Below are positions 7,548 to 16,209 of a stretch of DNA of 64,000 nucleotides, piece by piece. The translations under genes were made by a program, and so were the position numbers. The notes under the pieces are model-generated. The model had not been told where the DNA came from. It saw only the letters and a program-made list of their open reading frames with translations, and ran no database searches. Numbering within the stretch: position 1 is the first letter of the stretch; each line of letters starts with the position of its first letter. Origin of the DNA: Bin55 sp965116055 (GTDB lineage Bacteria > Pseudomonadota > Gammaproteobacteria > Pseudomonadales > Azotimanducaceae); assembly GCA_965116055.1 (NCBI GenBank), contig OZ220466.1:372001-436000 (forward strand), read 5' to 3'.

Positions 7548-9560
7548 TTACAGACCGTTCGGACCGCAATCCTCTTGCAGATAATCAATCAGTGCGGTAT
7601 AGAACTTTTTAAGGTGCGACCGGTGTAACGTATTCGAAAAGTGATCAATCCCCTCAATTTCAAGATACTTGTGCTCAATATTGAGGTTCTTAAGTTTCTT
7701 GATGAGCTTGCGACTGTGGTCGACAGGTACCCGTTGATCGTTGTCCCCGTGAATGATGAATAAAGGCACGTTGACTTTAGCGACTTCTCGGAACGGTGAA
7801 AATGCGCCAGTCCAAGTGTTCAACTGCTCTATTTCGCCCCTTCCGTCCATTTCATCACGATAGTAATTAACTTGCATAATGGGATCCGACACAGCAGCAC
7901 CTGCAACCGTGCACTGATAAATCTGCGGCGTCCGCATTGCTGCGGTCAGTGCTGCATATCCACCGTACGACCACCCGAACATAGCTACGCGATCAGGGTC
8001 AACCAGCTCTTTCTTGATTAGATACAGGGCACCATCGTCCTTGTCGTCCTGCATCGCAAATCCTGCTTCGCTTCCTTCCATGAACGCCGTTTGGTAGAAC
8101 TCCAACCCATAGTTGTGAGATCCTCGATATTGTGGTTGAAGGACCATGTAACCGTGATTTGCCAATAACTGTGCCCAGGGATCAAATCCAATTGTTTCAG
8201 AAACGAACGGTCCGCCGTGAGGCATCACAATAAGCGGATAAGGTGGCTCGCCATGTACAGGCGTGGTTATATAACCTGGAATCATCAATCCGTCTCTAGC
8301 CGGATATTCGATATACGTCACTTCCGATAGATCATCACTTGATACATCAGGGAATGTCGTACCTAAATAGCTAAACTTGCCTCTCCGGAACACGTAAAAA
8401 CTCCGCGCTGCCTTAGGTCCCGTATTTCGAATGACCATCGTTTGATCGTCTCGGCTCACGCTTATCACGCGGGGTGTAAACGCGTGGTCAATTAAGCTGG
8501 CAAATTGTGCGTGAATGGCTCCTTCCGTTGCATATTCCGGAAAAAATTCATAATCAATACGATCCTTTCTCGCGACGACCGCAACAACTTTGCCGAAGTG
8601 CTCAAGATCGTTAGAGTGGTTCAGCGTTCCGTAGACATCCACATCTTTACGACCGTAGACGAGCTCACTAAATTTTCGATTTTTCTTGTCGTAGGACCAG
8701 AGAGCCCGTTTGTCACGTCCGTTGTGGGCGATTACATATTCGTGGTGAGGTTGACTGGGATCCCGACCAACAGGTATAAACTGTTCGAAGTCCTCAATAT
8801 GCGATCGTCTGAATTCAATCCATGCAGGCTCGTCAGGGTATGGTTGATACTTAAAGACCTGTTCCAGCGTGCTCTGATCGAATCCGATAGCAAGTTCCGG
8901 AAGGCCGTCAATATCAAAGCGCACAAACTGCATTGCCACATTCCCTTTTAGCAACAGTTTCTTCCGCTTAGTCAATAGGTCGTACCCATAGTAGCTGGAA
9001 AAAATTGAACCAGCACCGATAAGTCGCCGCCCTTGGCGGCTGCTTCTTGCTCTATTCTCTGAGATAATGATCTTGTTAGGTTCCCTGGGTAACAGATGCA
9101 CTATCCCTGGGTTTTCTATGCGAAGTTCATCAAATTCCCCTTCTGTTACGTTGACGATTTGGACTCTACCCTTGTAGACGCCCTGGTTGAAGCCGTCAAT
9201 TCGGTTACGAACCTGCATGCGCAAGCCCATGATGAAATGTGCATCGCTCAGCCATGTGAATCTGTCGATACGCATATTCTTCGAGTTGATTCGGCGGTGT
9301 AGAACTAGATTGTCGTCGGCATCAAAGCTATAGACCCAGATAGCGTGATGTCCATCGCGCTCTTTGTCTGTTCGTAAGACACCGAGGTAGGTACCGTCGT
9401 GTGAAAGGCTAGCGCTAAGGACATCGGTGTTGATCCATGCTTCAATCGGCAAAGGCTCTTTGGCGGTCACGGAGGATAAAACAAAGATCGCGCAACATAC
9501 GAGTAATGCTGAGTAATGCTGAGTAATGCTGAGTAATGCTGAGGATTTCATGGTGCTCAT
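7548..9560 (-). CDS. secreted S9 family (prolyl oligopeptidase/acylaminoacyl-peptidase-like) peptidase
   Basis: Serine peptidase of 670 residues that should cleave oligopeptides in the periplasm. An N-terminal signal sequence is followed by a beta-propeller-like region (SASLSHDGTYLGVL and similar) and a C-terminal alpha/beta hydrolase domain. The triad is visible: Ser531 in FGWSYGGY, Asp608 in HGDNDQRVP and His640 in GIDHFSN. The TonB-dependent receptor at 9624-12914 is encoded just upstream on the same strand, with 63 bp between, suggesting a shared transcript for peptide uptake and breakdown. Odd feature: codons 6-19 or so, encoding part of the signal peptide, are made of a 10-bp unit repeated four times, so copy-number change would shift the frame. 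ATG at 9560 or the second ATG at 9551 could be the start. Confidence 0.9.
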   Translation of the reverse strand: MSTMKSSALLSITQHYSALLVCCAIFVLSSVTAKEPLPIEAWINTDVLSASLSHDGTYLGVLRTDKERDGHHAIWVYSFDADDNLVLHRRINSKNMRIDRFTWLSDAHFIMGLRMQVRNRIDGFNQGVYKGRVQIVNVTEGEFDELRIENPGIVHLLPREPNKIIISENRARSSRQGRRLIGAGSIFSSYYGYDLLTKRKKLLLKGNVAMQFVRFDIDGLPELAIGFDQSTLEQVFKYQPYPDEPAWIEFRRSHIEDFEQFIPVGRDPSQPHHEYVIAHNGRDKRALWSYDKKNRKFSELVYGRKDVDVYGTLNHSNDLEHFGKVVAVVARKDRIDYEFFPEYATEGAIHAQFASLIDHAFTPRVISVSRDDQTMVIRNTGPKAARSFYVFRRGKFSYLGTTFPDVSSDDLSEVTYIEYPARDGLMIPGYITTPVHGEPPYPLIVMPHGGPFVSETIGFDPWAQLLANHGYMVLQPQYRGSHNYGLEFYQTAFMEGSEAGFAMQDDKDDGALYLIKKELVDPDRVAMFGWSYGGYAALTAAMRTPQIYQCTVAGAAVSDPIMQVNYYRDEMDGRGEIEQLNTWTGAFSPFREVAKVNVPLFIIHGDNDQRVPVDHSRKLIKKLKNLNIEHKYLEIEGIDHFSNTLHRSHLKKFYTALIDYLQEDCGPNGL
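9501..9543. repeat. 10-bp tandem repeat, four copies, inside the S9 peptidase signal-peptide codons
   Basis: GAGTAATGCT is repeated four times in perfect register (9501-9540) plus a trailing GAG. On the coding strand it reads as the start of the peptidase gene and encodes S-A-L-L-S-I-T-Q-H-Y-S-A-L-L. Ten is not a multiple of three, so gain or loss of one copy changes the reading frame. Confidence 0.95.
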
Positions 9561-9623
9561 TCAAGGAAACGTCGCATCCACGGCGGACGCGACGCCAAAA
9601 TATACATTCGGTATCTCTATTGA

Positions 9624-12600
9624 CTAATTGTCACCAAACCGATATAGTGCACTCAGGAATATAGTGCGTCCCAGCAAATCATAGCCGATTCCCAACGGTC
9701 GATTGCTTCGCGAAAAGACTTCCGTTACATCAACCATCGGCGGCGCTTCATCGGTTAGATTTTGAATGGCGAAAACAACATTCCAGTTGTACTTTGCATA
9801 CGTCACGCCAATCGTATGATTGACGTACTCGTCCGAGAAGTCCACATCGCGACATAGAACATCGTTAGGTGGGCCTAAGCAAGTGTCTGCAGAGCCGTCA
9901 ATAGCTTCTTCGAATTCATCAACGTTATCTGGGTCGTTGCGGTTATGCCCTATATACCGAGGACTATAAGTAATTCGGAAGTCGGCAAACGAGAGTGTTA
10001 ATCTAGCTGAGTGCCGCCATTGGGGAAATCCCCATTCACTAGCATATTCTTGTATATCGTCCGTACCTAACGGGTTGATGAATAGTGTTGAGCGCTCAAT
10101 TAACCGGTGCGAAGTAAGATCAACTTCTAATTCGAACGGCCGGTCGAACACAGTCCAGGTTTCGTTAAATAAGATGTTGTAATCAATACCACGAACGCTT
10201 TCGTTATCGCGATTGATGAATCCCCGGTCTACAAATTCAATCTCTGGGTCGTCAGGGTCGCTGTTACGGTGAATGCGACTACAAAACGGACTAGTGCTAG
10301 TTGGCGACTCATAACAGTCATCTACGATATAATAGAGAGACGGCTCAATGATGGTGTCATCCACATCAATGACATAGTAGGTTATTCCTACATTGAGATC
10401 AAAGGCGGTTGTCCATGGTTGTTCAAAAACAATACCGCCGGAAAATGAATTGGACGTTTCGGGATCCAATTCAAGCGAACCGCCTGAGCCTACTTCAATG
10501 TTGTACGAACCAAATCCGCCATTTAAAAAATTTCGCGGATCAACGCCATTAAGTTCGCAGTTTTTAAGAACAATCTGCTCTCGACGGTCAAGGGAAGCGA
10601 TGTATTCTCCGGTTGCTTCGTCGAACGCATCCTCAGGCGTTACGCACGGATCGGTAACGTTAAGAAAACCGGTTTGCTGGAGCAGGAATAAATCGCGCAA
10701 GTTAGGTGATCGGTACGAAGTACCTCTCGTTGAGCGGAGCAGCAACCAGTTGACAGGACGATACCCTAGCTTGGCTGAGTATGTTCCTTGCGTGCCGTAG
10801 TACTCATCGGTCGTGGATCGACCCGAGACATTGAGTGTAAGTTCGTGGGCCAACGCCACATTTGCTAGCAACGGCAATTCAAGCTCAAGGTACGCTTCAC
10901 GCGTTGTTTTTTCGCCGATTGCGCCTTGGTCTGCAGTGTAACCCCACATCAACCCTTTAGCGGCAGCCGCGTTTGGAATGGAATTGATCTTATCAACGCG
11001 GTGATCAAAGCCAATGCCTGCCACAGCCCGGCCAAAAGGCAATGCGAACGCATCCCCCGTAAGATAGATATTCATCAAGCGTTGAGATACGCGAGTGTCG
11101 AATTTTCGTAGGTCGTACAAATAATCCCATTCGGCTTCGGTGGCGAATTTACCCCCTCGAAGAGACGGATCCCACAAGCTTGGGGCAAACAGGTTTACCG
11201 GTACGCAACCTGGCGCGGTATCTGGCTCAAGATCACCTGGCCTCGCGCCGTCTGCTGAGCAAGGAATTCCCAATTGAGACATTGCGCCGATTGCTAAATC
11301 AAGTCGGTCTTCGCGAATACCGCCAGTTTCCGCTACGCCAACGCTACTCGTATAGGCTACGCTGAACTCGCCCGCCCAATTACTGAGTCCCCAAGCCTCG
11401 TCCAAGAAAGGCAAATCGGCGTTAATACCGGCCACCCAACGGGTTTGAGTCACTTCAGCTAGCGTCATATTGCGGTCGCCATCAACGCGGACGACTAAAC
11501 CGACTGGAATCGGACCTATGGGCCCACTCGTCTGGTCGCAAGTCCCACCGGTATTAACGGTACAACCGAAGGCTTCTTCAAATGTAGCAACAACTGTTGG
11601 ATTATTGAAAAATTGATCGCGCGCTAGACCGCAATCGGTCCCTTGACCAAGTGGATTGCAAGGGTTAAATGGATAAAACGGATGTACGACTGGAAATAAC
11701 GGCGGCGTTTGAGTTTGAGCGAATGTCGTACGATCAACATGTAGCGCTTCGAAGAACGCAGTCGCATTCAGGTCGCCTTCAAACGCATATTCCCCATACG
11801 CCATCAAGCTGTCTTGCTCGAATTCGTTGTAAAGCGTACGATATTGATTATTTATATTAGCCCAGTAGTCTTTGAAATCTACATCGTTTAATCCGTCGCC
11901 ATCGGCATCAAACCAATGCACACGACCTCCGGCAAAGTAGTGCGATTCGGAAAAATCCCCCCACCCTCCGTTCGATTGTCCCGGCGTATAGTAGAGTGTC
12001 CCAATGCCTTGGGGCAATCCGTACATAATGTTGGTACTACTACCGCCTCGACACGGCGTAGCGTCAACCCCATAAGTAGCCATGAAAAACACATCATCAG
12101 TTCGGATCATGCCATTTTCATCAATTTCGTAATGTTTCTCGCACTCGCGAGTAAACGGCGCGTCCTCGAATCTAACTAGCGGGTTACGCCGAACGGTAGC
12201 AGCAGCACCGATAAAGCCACGACCGAAATTCTTTCCCCAAGTCACGGATAAATCAGAACTTGAGGGTCCGAATGCCTCCGTATTGTCCGTTGTACCTCTT
12301 ACTTCGAAGCCGTTAAAGTCCTTGCGCAAGATGACGTTGATAACACCTGCAATGGCATCGGAGCCGTATACGGTCGATGCACCGTCTAAGAGGAGGTCAT
12401 ATTGAGCAACCAGAGAACCTGGGATTAAATTGAGATCTGGATTGCTTGGAGCCCCTTGCACGCCAGCAGGTGCCATCCGGCGTCCATTGAGAAGGATGAG
12501 GGTTCGGTCAGAACCAAATCCGCGGAGGTTCGCCGTTGATGCTCCAGGACCATTGTCTAAAACAAAGCCAGAGAACGTAAGGTCAATTTGTACATCCGCG

Positions 12601-12914
12601 GATGTGGTAGATGTTTGAATGATCTCAGCGGCATCCACTAAGCCTGCCTCGCGTGATATTTCTGCATTGATGATCTGCAGTGGTGAAATACTCTCAAATG
12701 TGGACCGTTTTAGACGAGACCCTGTGACTACCAGCTCTTCCATCGCCTCTTCGGAAGCGGTTTCTGTAGTTTCTTCAGCGGGGTCAACCAAAGTGTCGAC
12801 AGTTTCTTCGGTACTCGTATCCGAGCTCTCCTCTTCCTGGGCAACCGCCCAAGGGGTACTTAACACGAGCACCATCAATAAGACGTTCAACCAGAACGTT
12901 CGTAGTGAGTTCAT
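9624..12914 (-). CDS. TonB-dependent outer membrane receptor
   Basis: Large (1096-residue) active transporter of the outer membrane, energised by TonB-ExbBD. A signal peptide (MNSLRTFWLNVLLMVLVLSTPWAVAQ) leads into an acidic Glu/Thr-rich linker, then a plug domain starting near LVVTGSRLKRSTFESISPLQ and containing LRGFGSDRTLILLNGRRM and DLLLDGASTVYGSDAIAGVINVI split over the usual positions. The rest is a long beta-barrel ending GRTIFLSALYRFGDN, with an aromatic near the C-terminus. Barrel loops are Cys-containing (for example CEKHYEIDENG, DATPCRGG). It resembles the large receptors of marine gammaproteobacteria that import peptides or other bulky nutrients; adjacency to the S9 peptidase favours peptides, but the substrate is inference. 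Confidence 0.93.
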   Translation of the reverse strand: MNSLRTFWLNVLLMVLVLSTPWAVAQEEESSDTSTEETVDTLVDPAEETTETASEEAMEELVVTGSRLKRSTFESISPLQIINAEISREAGLVDAAEIIQTSTTSADVQIDLTFSGFVLDNGPGASTANLRGFGSDRTLILLNGRRMAPAGVQGAPSNPDLNLIPGSLVAQYDLLLDGASTVYGSDAIAGVINVILRKDFNGFEVRGTTDNTEAFGPSSSDLSVTWGKNFGRGFIGAAATVRRNPLVRFEDAPFTRECEKHYEIDENGMIRTDDVFFMATYGVDATPCRGGSSTNIMYGLPQGIGTLYYTPGQSNGGWGDFSESHYFAGGRVHWFDADGDGLNDVDFKDYWANINNQYRTLYNEFEQDSLMAYGEYAFEGDLNATAFFEALHVDRTTFAQTQTPPLFPVVHPFYPFNPCNPLGQGTDCGLARDQFFNNPTVVATFEEAFGCTVNTGGTCDQTSGPIGPIPVGLVVRVDGDRNMTLAEVTQTRWVAGINADLPFLDEAWGLSNWAGEFSVAYTSSVGVAETGGIREDRLDLAIGAMSQLGIPCSADGARPGDLEPDTAPGCVPVNLFAPSLWDPSLRGGKFATEAEWDYLYDLRKFDTRVSQRLMNIYLTGDAFALPFGRAVAGIGFDHRVDKINSIPNAAAAKGLMWGYTADQGAIGEKTTREAYLELELPLLANVALAHELTLNVSGRSTTDEYYGTQGTYSAKLGYRPVNWLLLRSTRGTSYRSPNLRDLFLLQQTGFLNVTDPCVTPEDAFDEATGEYIASLDRREQIVLKNCELNGVDPRNFLNGGFGSYNIEVGSGGSLELDPETSNSFSGGIVFEQPWTTAFDLNVGITYYVIDVDDTIIEPSLYYIVDDCYESPTSTSPFCSRIHRNSDPDDPEIEFVDRGFINRDNESVRGIDYNILFNETWTVFDRPFELEVDLTSHRLIERSTLFINPLGTDDIQEYASEWGFPQWRHSARLTLSFADFRITYSPRYIGHNRNDPDNVDEFEEAIDGSADTCLGPPNDVLCRDVDFSDEYVNHTIGVTYAKYNWNVVFAIQNLTDEAPPMVDVTEVFSRSNRPLGIGYDLLGRTIFLSALYRFGDN

Positions 12915-14540
12915 TTGTAACCCTTCCCTAGGACAATGGTTGTGAGGCGCGAATCGGAACCACCGTTACATATTGTTACGATCCGGTTGTAAATATTAAG
13001 TAAAAGGGCCGAAATAAAAACCCTGACGTTAAGAGTACGGTTGTTCGAATTGGCTAAGTGGAGCCTATGGTCACGAATGTTAAGTGTTTTGTCCTTCCAG
13101 TGAGACTAACAGAACCTCTCACAATTTCGAGTTAAGAACATCATATAACGACTGAAAGGTAGAAAAATTCAAGTGTTTGACGGAAGAGACACTCAAAGTA
13201 GTAGTAGTCCCTTAGTAGCCAAGCTGCTTTTAGTTTTTCACGACATGCGGGTTAACTCGCCCACATTCACAGTGTAGATGGTCGTCATGCGATGTAAAAG
13301 TGAGCATCGCTGTTGTAGCGTACATCTTGCATGCCCCTTGAAACGATGTACGATCCAAGTCAACGGTGCGCCCCAATTACATTTCAATGCGTGTTGGCAA
13401 CCTGCGGCTCCATGTTTTAGCGTATTACGGATTTGGTGGGCTGTTTATTTTCGCGTTGTTGATACGGACGACATTTGAACATCACGTTCGATGTGAGGAC
13501 AAGCTGAGGATGTTGCGCGAGTGGGGGCCAATCGCCGGCATCACGGATTAAGAAGAGATTGACCCGGTTGACACCATGACTGGATCAGCCAGCGCGACGA
13601 GGCGGGATCGAATATCCTGGAATCCAGCGACCTGCTTCGCGGCCTTGGGCTTTGCCGGGATGGAATACTGTGGCGGGTGGCGGTTGCGCTGTTCGGCACT
13701 GAGAAGCGGATCACCTTTGACATGCCGCAGTGCCTGTCAAACAGCTGGAGGTTCATCTTGCGGAGACCGGTCGTACGGCGAAATTATTATGATAAATCAG
13801 TGAATTATGGCAGATCAGACCGGGATTTCGATCAAGTATTGGTCTCGGTGATTGCAGTCTCCGAGATCAAAATTATCACCAGTTATCAATAACTTACCCA
13901 AAATTCCCGCCGCTCCAGGCGCACGTTTTTGCCTCTTGGGATCACATGGGTACCACTTGAAATCAAGCTCGGTCAGTCACATCTGGTCGTGTCCGGGTCG
14001 GTGCGCCGCAGATGCGTAAAGAGGCTGACACTTGGCACCCCCACTACCCGCGATATTGGCCCGCCGTCGTCGTTGATCAGGATCTAGGGATCGGTCAGCC
14101 GCCCAATCTGCCGTTTCGTTCGAGCTCGGATGATGACGCGGCGGCGCGCTTGGCACAGCAGTGCCGCGCGGCCGGCGTGTTCTTTCGGCTCACCTCCCGT
14201 TCCGTGTCCGGCAACCAACCAGCTGATAGCCCGACGCAGATGTCGACGATGCCCGCCCGCAATCCTCTTGACGTTCTCTGTGAGGACAAGCCTGACCGAG
14301 GTCTCGGTCTCTAGAGCGGCCAAAATCTGCAAGACTCCCGCGTGATCAGCACCTATGACAGCGACCCGACACCGCAGGCTATGCCGGGTTCAATGACGAG
14401 GTGAACTTCCACACTTGGCACCTCCACAAAAGCATCGTGCTGTTGACTCTACTCGGTGCGGTATTCCTTGTTTGGAACCGGCGGGAGGTGTGATTAACGG
14501 ACCTCAACCTTCGAATGAATGGTCGGCTTCGGACCTTTGA
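12915..14540. other. 1.6-kb region with gene debris but no intact gene
   Basis: Upstream of the TonB receptor this stretch changes character: 12.9-13.5 kb is A/T-richer, 13.56-14.5 kb is clearly G/C-richer. Several short frames run 60-100 codons on both strands but none has a domain I recognise. One fragment on the plus strand at about 14387-14494 reads AGFNDEVNFHTWHLHKSIVL and then a hydrophobic segment TLLGAVFLVWNRREV before a stop, looking like the broken C-terminus of a membrane protein. I interpret the region as decayed, horizontally acquired DNA that belongs with the toxin-antitoxin pair and integrase remnant following it. Confidence 0.5.
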
Positions 14541-14542
14541 GA

Positions 14543-14599
14543 TTGAAAATGCTCACCGGAATCGCTTATAATCCTTCCAGATAGGAGGAAGGATTATAA
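14543..14599 (+). promoter_or_regulatory. promoter with palindromic operator of the DUF433/DUF5615 pair
   Basis: TTGAAA (14543-14548), 18 nt, TATAAT (14567-14572) forms a sigma-70 promoter. A perfect 13-bp inverted repeat, arms 14566-14578 (TTATAATCCTTCC) and 14587-14599, spaced by 8 nt, covers both the -10 box and the ribosome site GGAGGAAGG (14584-14592). It can act as an operator bound by the antitoxin or toxin-antitoxin complex, or as an mRNA hairpin hiding the ribosome site. Confidence 0.75.
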
Positions 14600-14601
14600 A
14601 G

Positions 14602-15219
14602 ATGAGATCCGAAGAGTCAGTACTGTCGGCGAATGAAGCAGCATGTGTGACGGGAGTGCCGCTGAAGCAGGTGCATCGGATCATTGATGCAGGTCTGTTG
14701 GGTGATTCCGTGAAGAGCCGTAAAGGCGCGCGGGTGATTTTGAAACACGCGCTGGTCGGTCTGAAGCTCGCCTATGAGACGACCGAAATCTTGACCTTGG
14801 AGGGCCGGCGGCGGCTTGTACGCCACATCCTTGACGATCCTGCGGCGAGGACGGTTCGAGAGGACGCCGTTTCTGTCAACGTACGCCCAATGAAGAACGA
14901 TGTGATGCGAGGCATTACATCGCTGGAGAAGGCCAGAAAAATGATCGTGAGCGACAAGGACATTCTGGGCGGCGCGTCGTGCTTCAAGGGCACGCGGATC
15001 GTCGTTCACGACATTGCCGAAATGCTGGCCAATGGAGACCAAGTTGCTGTGATTCTTACAGCGTACCCGACGCTGACCGAAGTGCAGGTGACTGCCGCCG
15101 CAATCTACGCCGAGGCGTACCCTCGTCGCGGTCGTCCACGCCATCATCCGGAGTGGCGGAAAGCCAAGCAGCGCGTCTCAAAAAAGGTTGAGCTCGACAA
15201 GTTGTTGCAGGCCTCGTGA
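14602..15219 (+). CDS. DUF433 domain antitoxin (VapB45-like) with N-terminal helix-turn-helix-like segment
   Basis: Probable antitoxin of a type II toxin-antitoxin pair. The 205 residues start with a region resembling a MerR/Xre-like DNA-binding helix pair (VLSANEAACVTGVPLKQVHR IIDAGLLG, residues ~6-33). The C-terminal part from ~115 (IVSDKDILGGASCFKGTRIV, then EMLANGD and LTEVQVTAAAIYAEAYP) is the DUF433 signature, which in known pairs neutralises a PIN-like partner. It overlaps the downstream toxin frame by 4 bp (ATGA-type junction at 15216-15219), implying translational coupling. A DNA-binding end plus the palindromic promoter fits autoregulation. Sits in G/C-rich imported DNA. Confidence 0.85.
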   Translation: MRSEESVLSANEAACVTGVPLKQVHRIIDAGLLGDSVKSRKGARVILKHALVGLKLAYETTEILTLEGRRRLVRHILDDPAARTVREDAVSVNVRPMKNDVMRGITSLEKARKMIVSDKDILGGASCFKGTRIVVHDIAEMLANGDQVAVILTAYPTLTEVQVTAAAIYAEAYPRRGRPRHHPEWRKAKQRVSKKVELDKLLQAS

Positions 15220-15608
15220 AGTTTCTGATTGACGAGTGCCTGAGCCCTGATCTTGTCGCAATCGCACGGAACCGAGGTTTCTTCTTGTCGACGCACGTCA
15301 CTTGGCTCGGTCTTCGATCGAAGAAGGATTGGGCCATCGTTCAACGCGCTGTTGAAAACGGCTATGTGCTCGTCACCAACAATACGACGGACTTCACATC
15401 GCTCGTTGGCCGAGAGAATGTTCATGCCGGCCTTATCTGCCTGAATGTCGTACCTGGCCTCATGAACCTGCAGGTTCAGAAGGTGTTGTTCGAGCTCGCC
15501 TTGGATCAGTTGGCTGGTGACGAGCCCGTCAACAACGTGATTGAGATCAGTCTGACCACTGATCGAAAGGTCAGGATCAATCAATACGTTTGGCCCATGG
15601 ACCACTAG
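15216..15608 (+). CDS. DUF5615 PIN-like domain toxin
   Basis: Probable ribonuclease toxin of the pair. The 130 residues begin MKFLIDECLSPDLVAIARNR, the characteristic start of DUF5615/Mut7-C-like PIN proteins with acidic residues Asp7 and Glu8 near the N-terminus; LVTNNTTDF carries a further conserved acidic position, and VHAGLICLNV follows as usual in this family. The start at 15216 (GTG) overlaps the antitoxin stop. The RNA target is unknown. Gene order antitoxin-toxin is the standard one. Confidence 0.85.
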   Translation: MKFLIDECLSPDLVAIARNRGFFLSTHVTWLGLRSKKDWAIVQRAVENGYVLVTNNTTDFTSLVGRENVHAGLICLNVVPGLMNLQVQKVLFELALDQLAGDEPVNNVIEISLTTDRKVRINQYVWPMDH

Positions 15609-15639
15609 GAACCCGCGGATGATGTGGAGATTGTTTGAG

Positions 15640-15980
15640 CGACCCGATCACCAAGTCAATGAAAAGTTCGACCATCGACGGTATTCCACCCGGGTCTTCG
15701 GCTTACAGTGATCCGGGGCGTAGTCTTCGAGAAACCGTTTCCCGAAGCCGCTCACGACCGGTTCTGCTTCAACCTCGCATGGTTCTCGCGGGAATTGATG
15801 CCCTTTTCTGGCCGGTACCAGGATCTCTAGGGCATTCGCCTGGCTTGGTCAACGGTGAGGGGTTCCGTGCCGGTCAATGGTAAGTCAGCGCAGCTTGCCG
15901 TTAATGCGCGTCTGGAGTACGTAGTTTTTCCTGCTTGATTTCCAGACGCGAATGCCGAAGCCGGTGAGTTCGCCATCCCC
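15640..15980 (-). pseudogene. degraded N-terminal part of a tyrosine recombinase (phage/island integrase)
   Basis: On the minus strand, successive reading frames together spell an integrase N-terminus and core-binding domain: DGELTGFGIRVWKSSRKNYV and LQTRINGKLR (15885-15977), then LTVDQARRM with LEIL in another frame (~15800-15870), then RFLEDYAPDHCKPKTRVEYR (~15660-15730), then ELFIDLVIGSLK. At least three frameshifts and two in-frame stops break it, and the catalytic domain with the R-H-R-Y residues is absent. The upstream portion of the same open frame (to 16202) does not look like integrase and is probably a fused flank. It marks the footprint of an integrative element next to the toxin-antitoxin pair. 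Confidence 0.8.
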
Positions 15981-16209
15981 AGTAGGCTGGCATTGGCGCC
16001 TTACGTCAACGTAGGAAAATAGATAGCTAGAGTTCCAACTGTTAGTGTAAATTGCCCTAACCAAACCTTCATTTAGCTTCATCTTGGGTGCGATTGAAAC
16101 GTATTGAAAATAGAAGGTTCTAAAGAAATGCCTTAAAAGTCTACTATTGTCGGAAGCCGTGAAGCCATATGGTTTTACGGCTTCCGACGAGCTTTCAGGC
16201 ACTGATTAG

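Noticed and set aside
13278..13892. Short plus-strand frames of 60-75 codons
   Set aside because: Overlapping each other in different frames without domain, start signal or consistent composition; treated as debris.
15635..15883. 82-codon plus-strand gene after the toxin
   Set aside because: It runs antisense over the recognisable integrase remnant and shows no domain.
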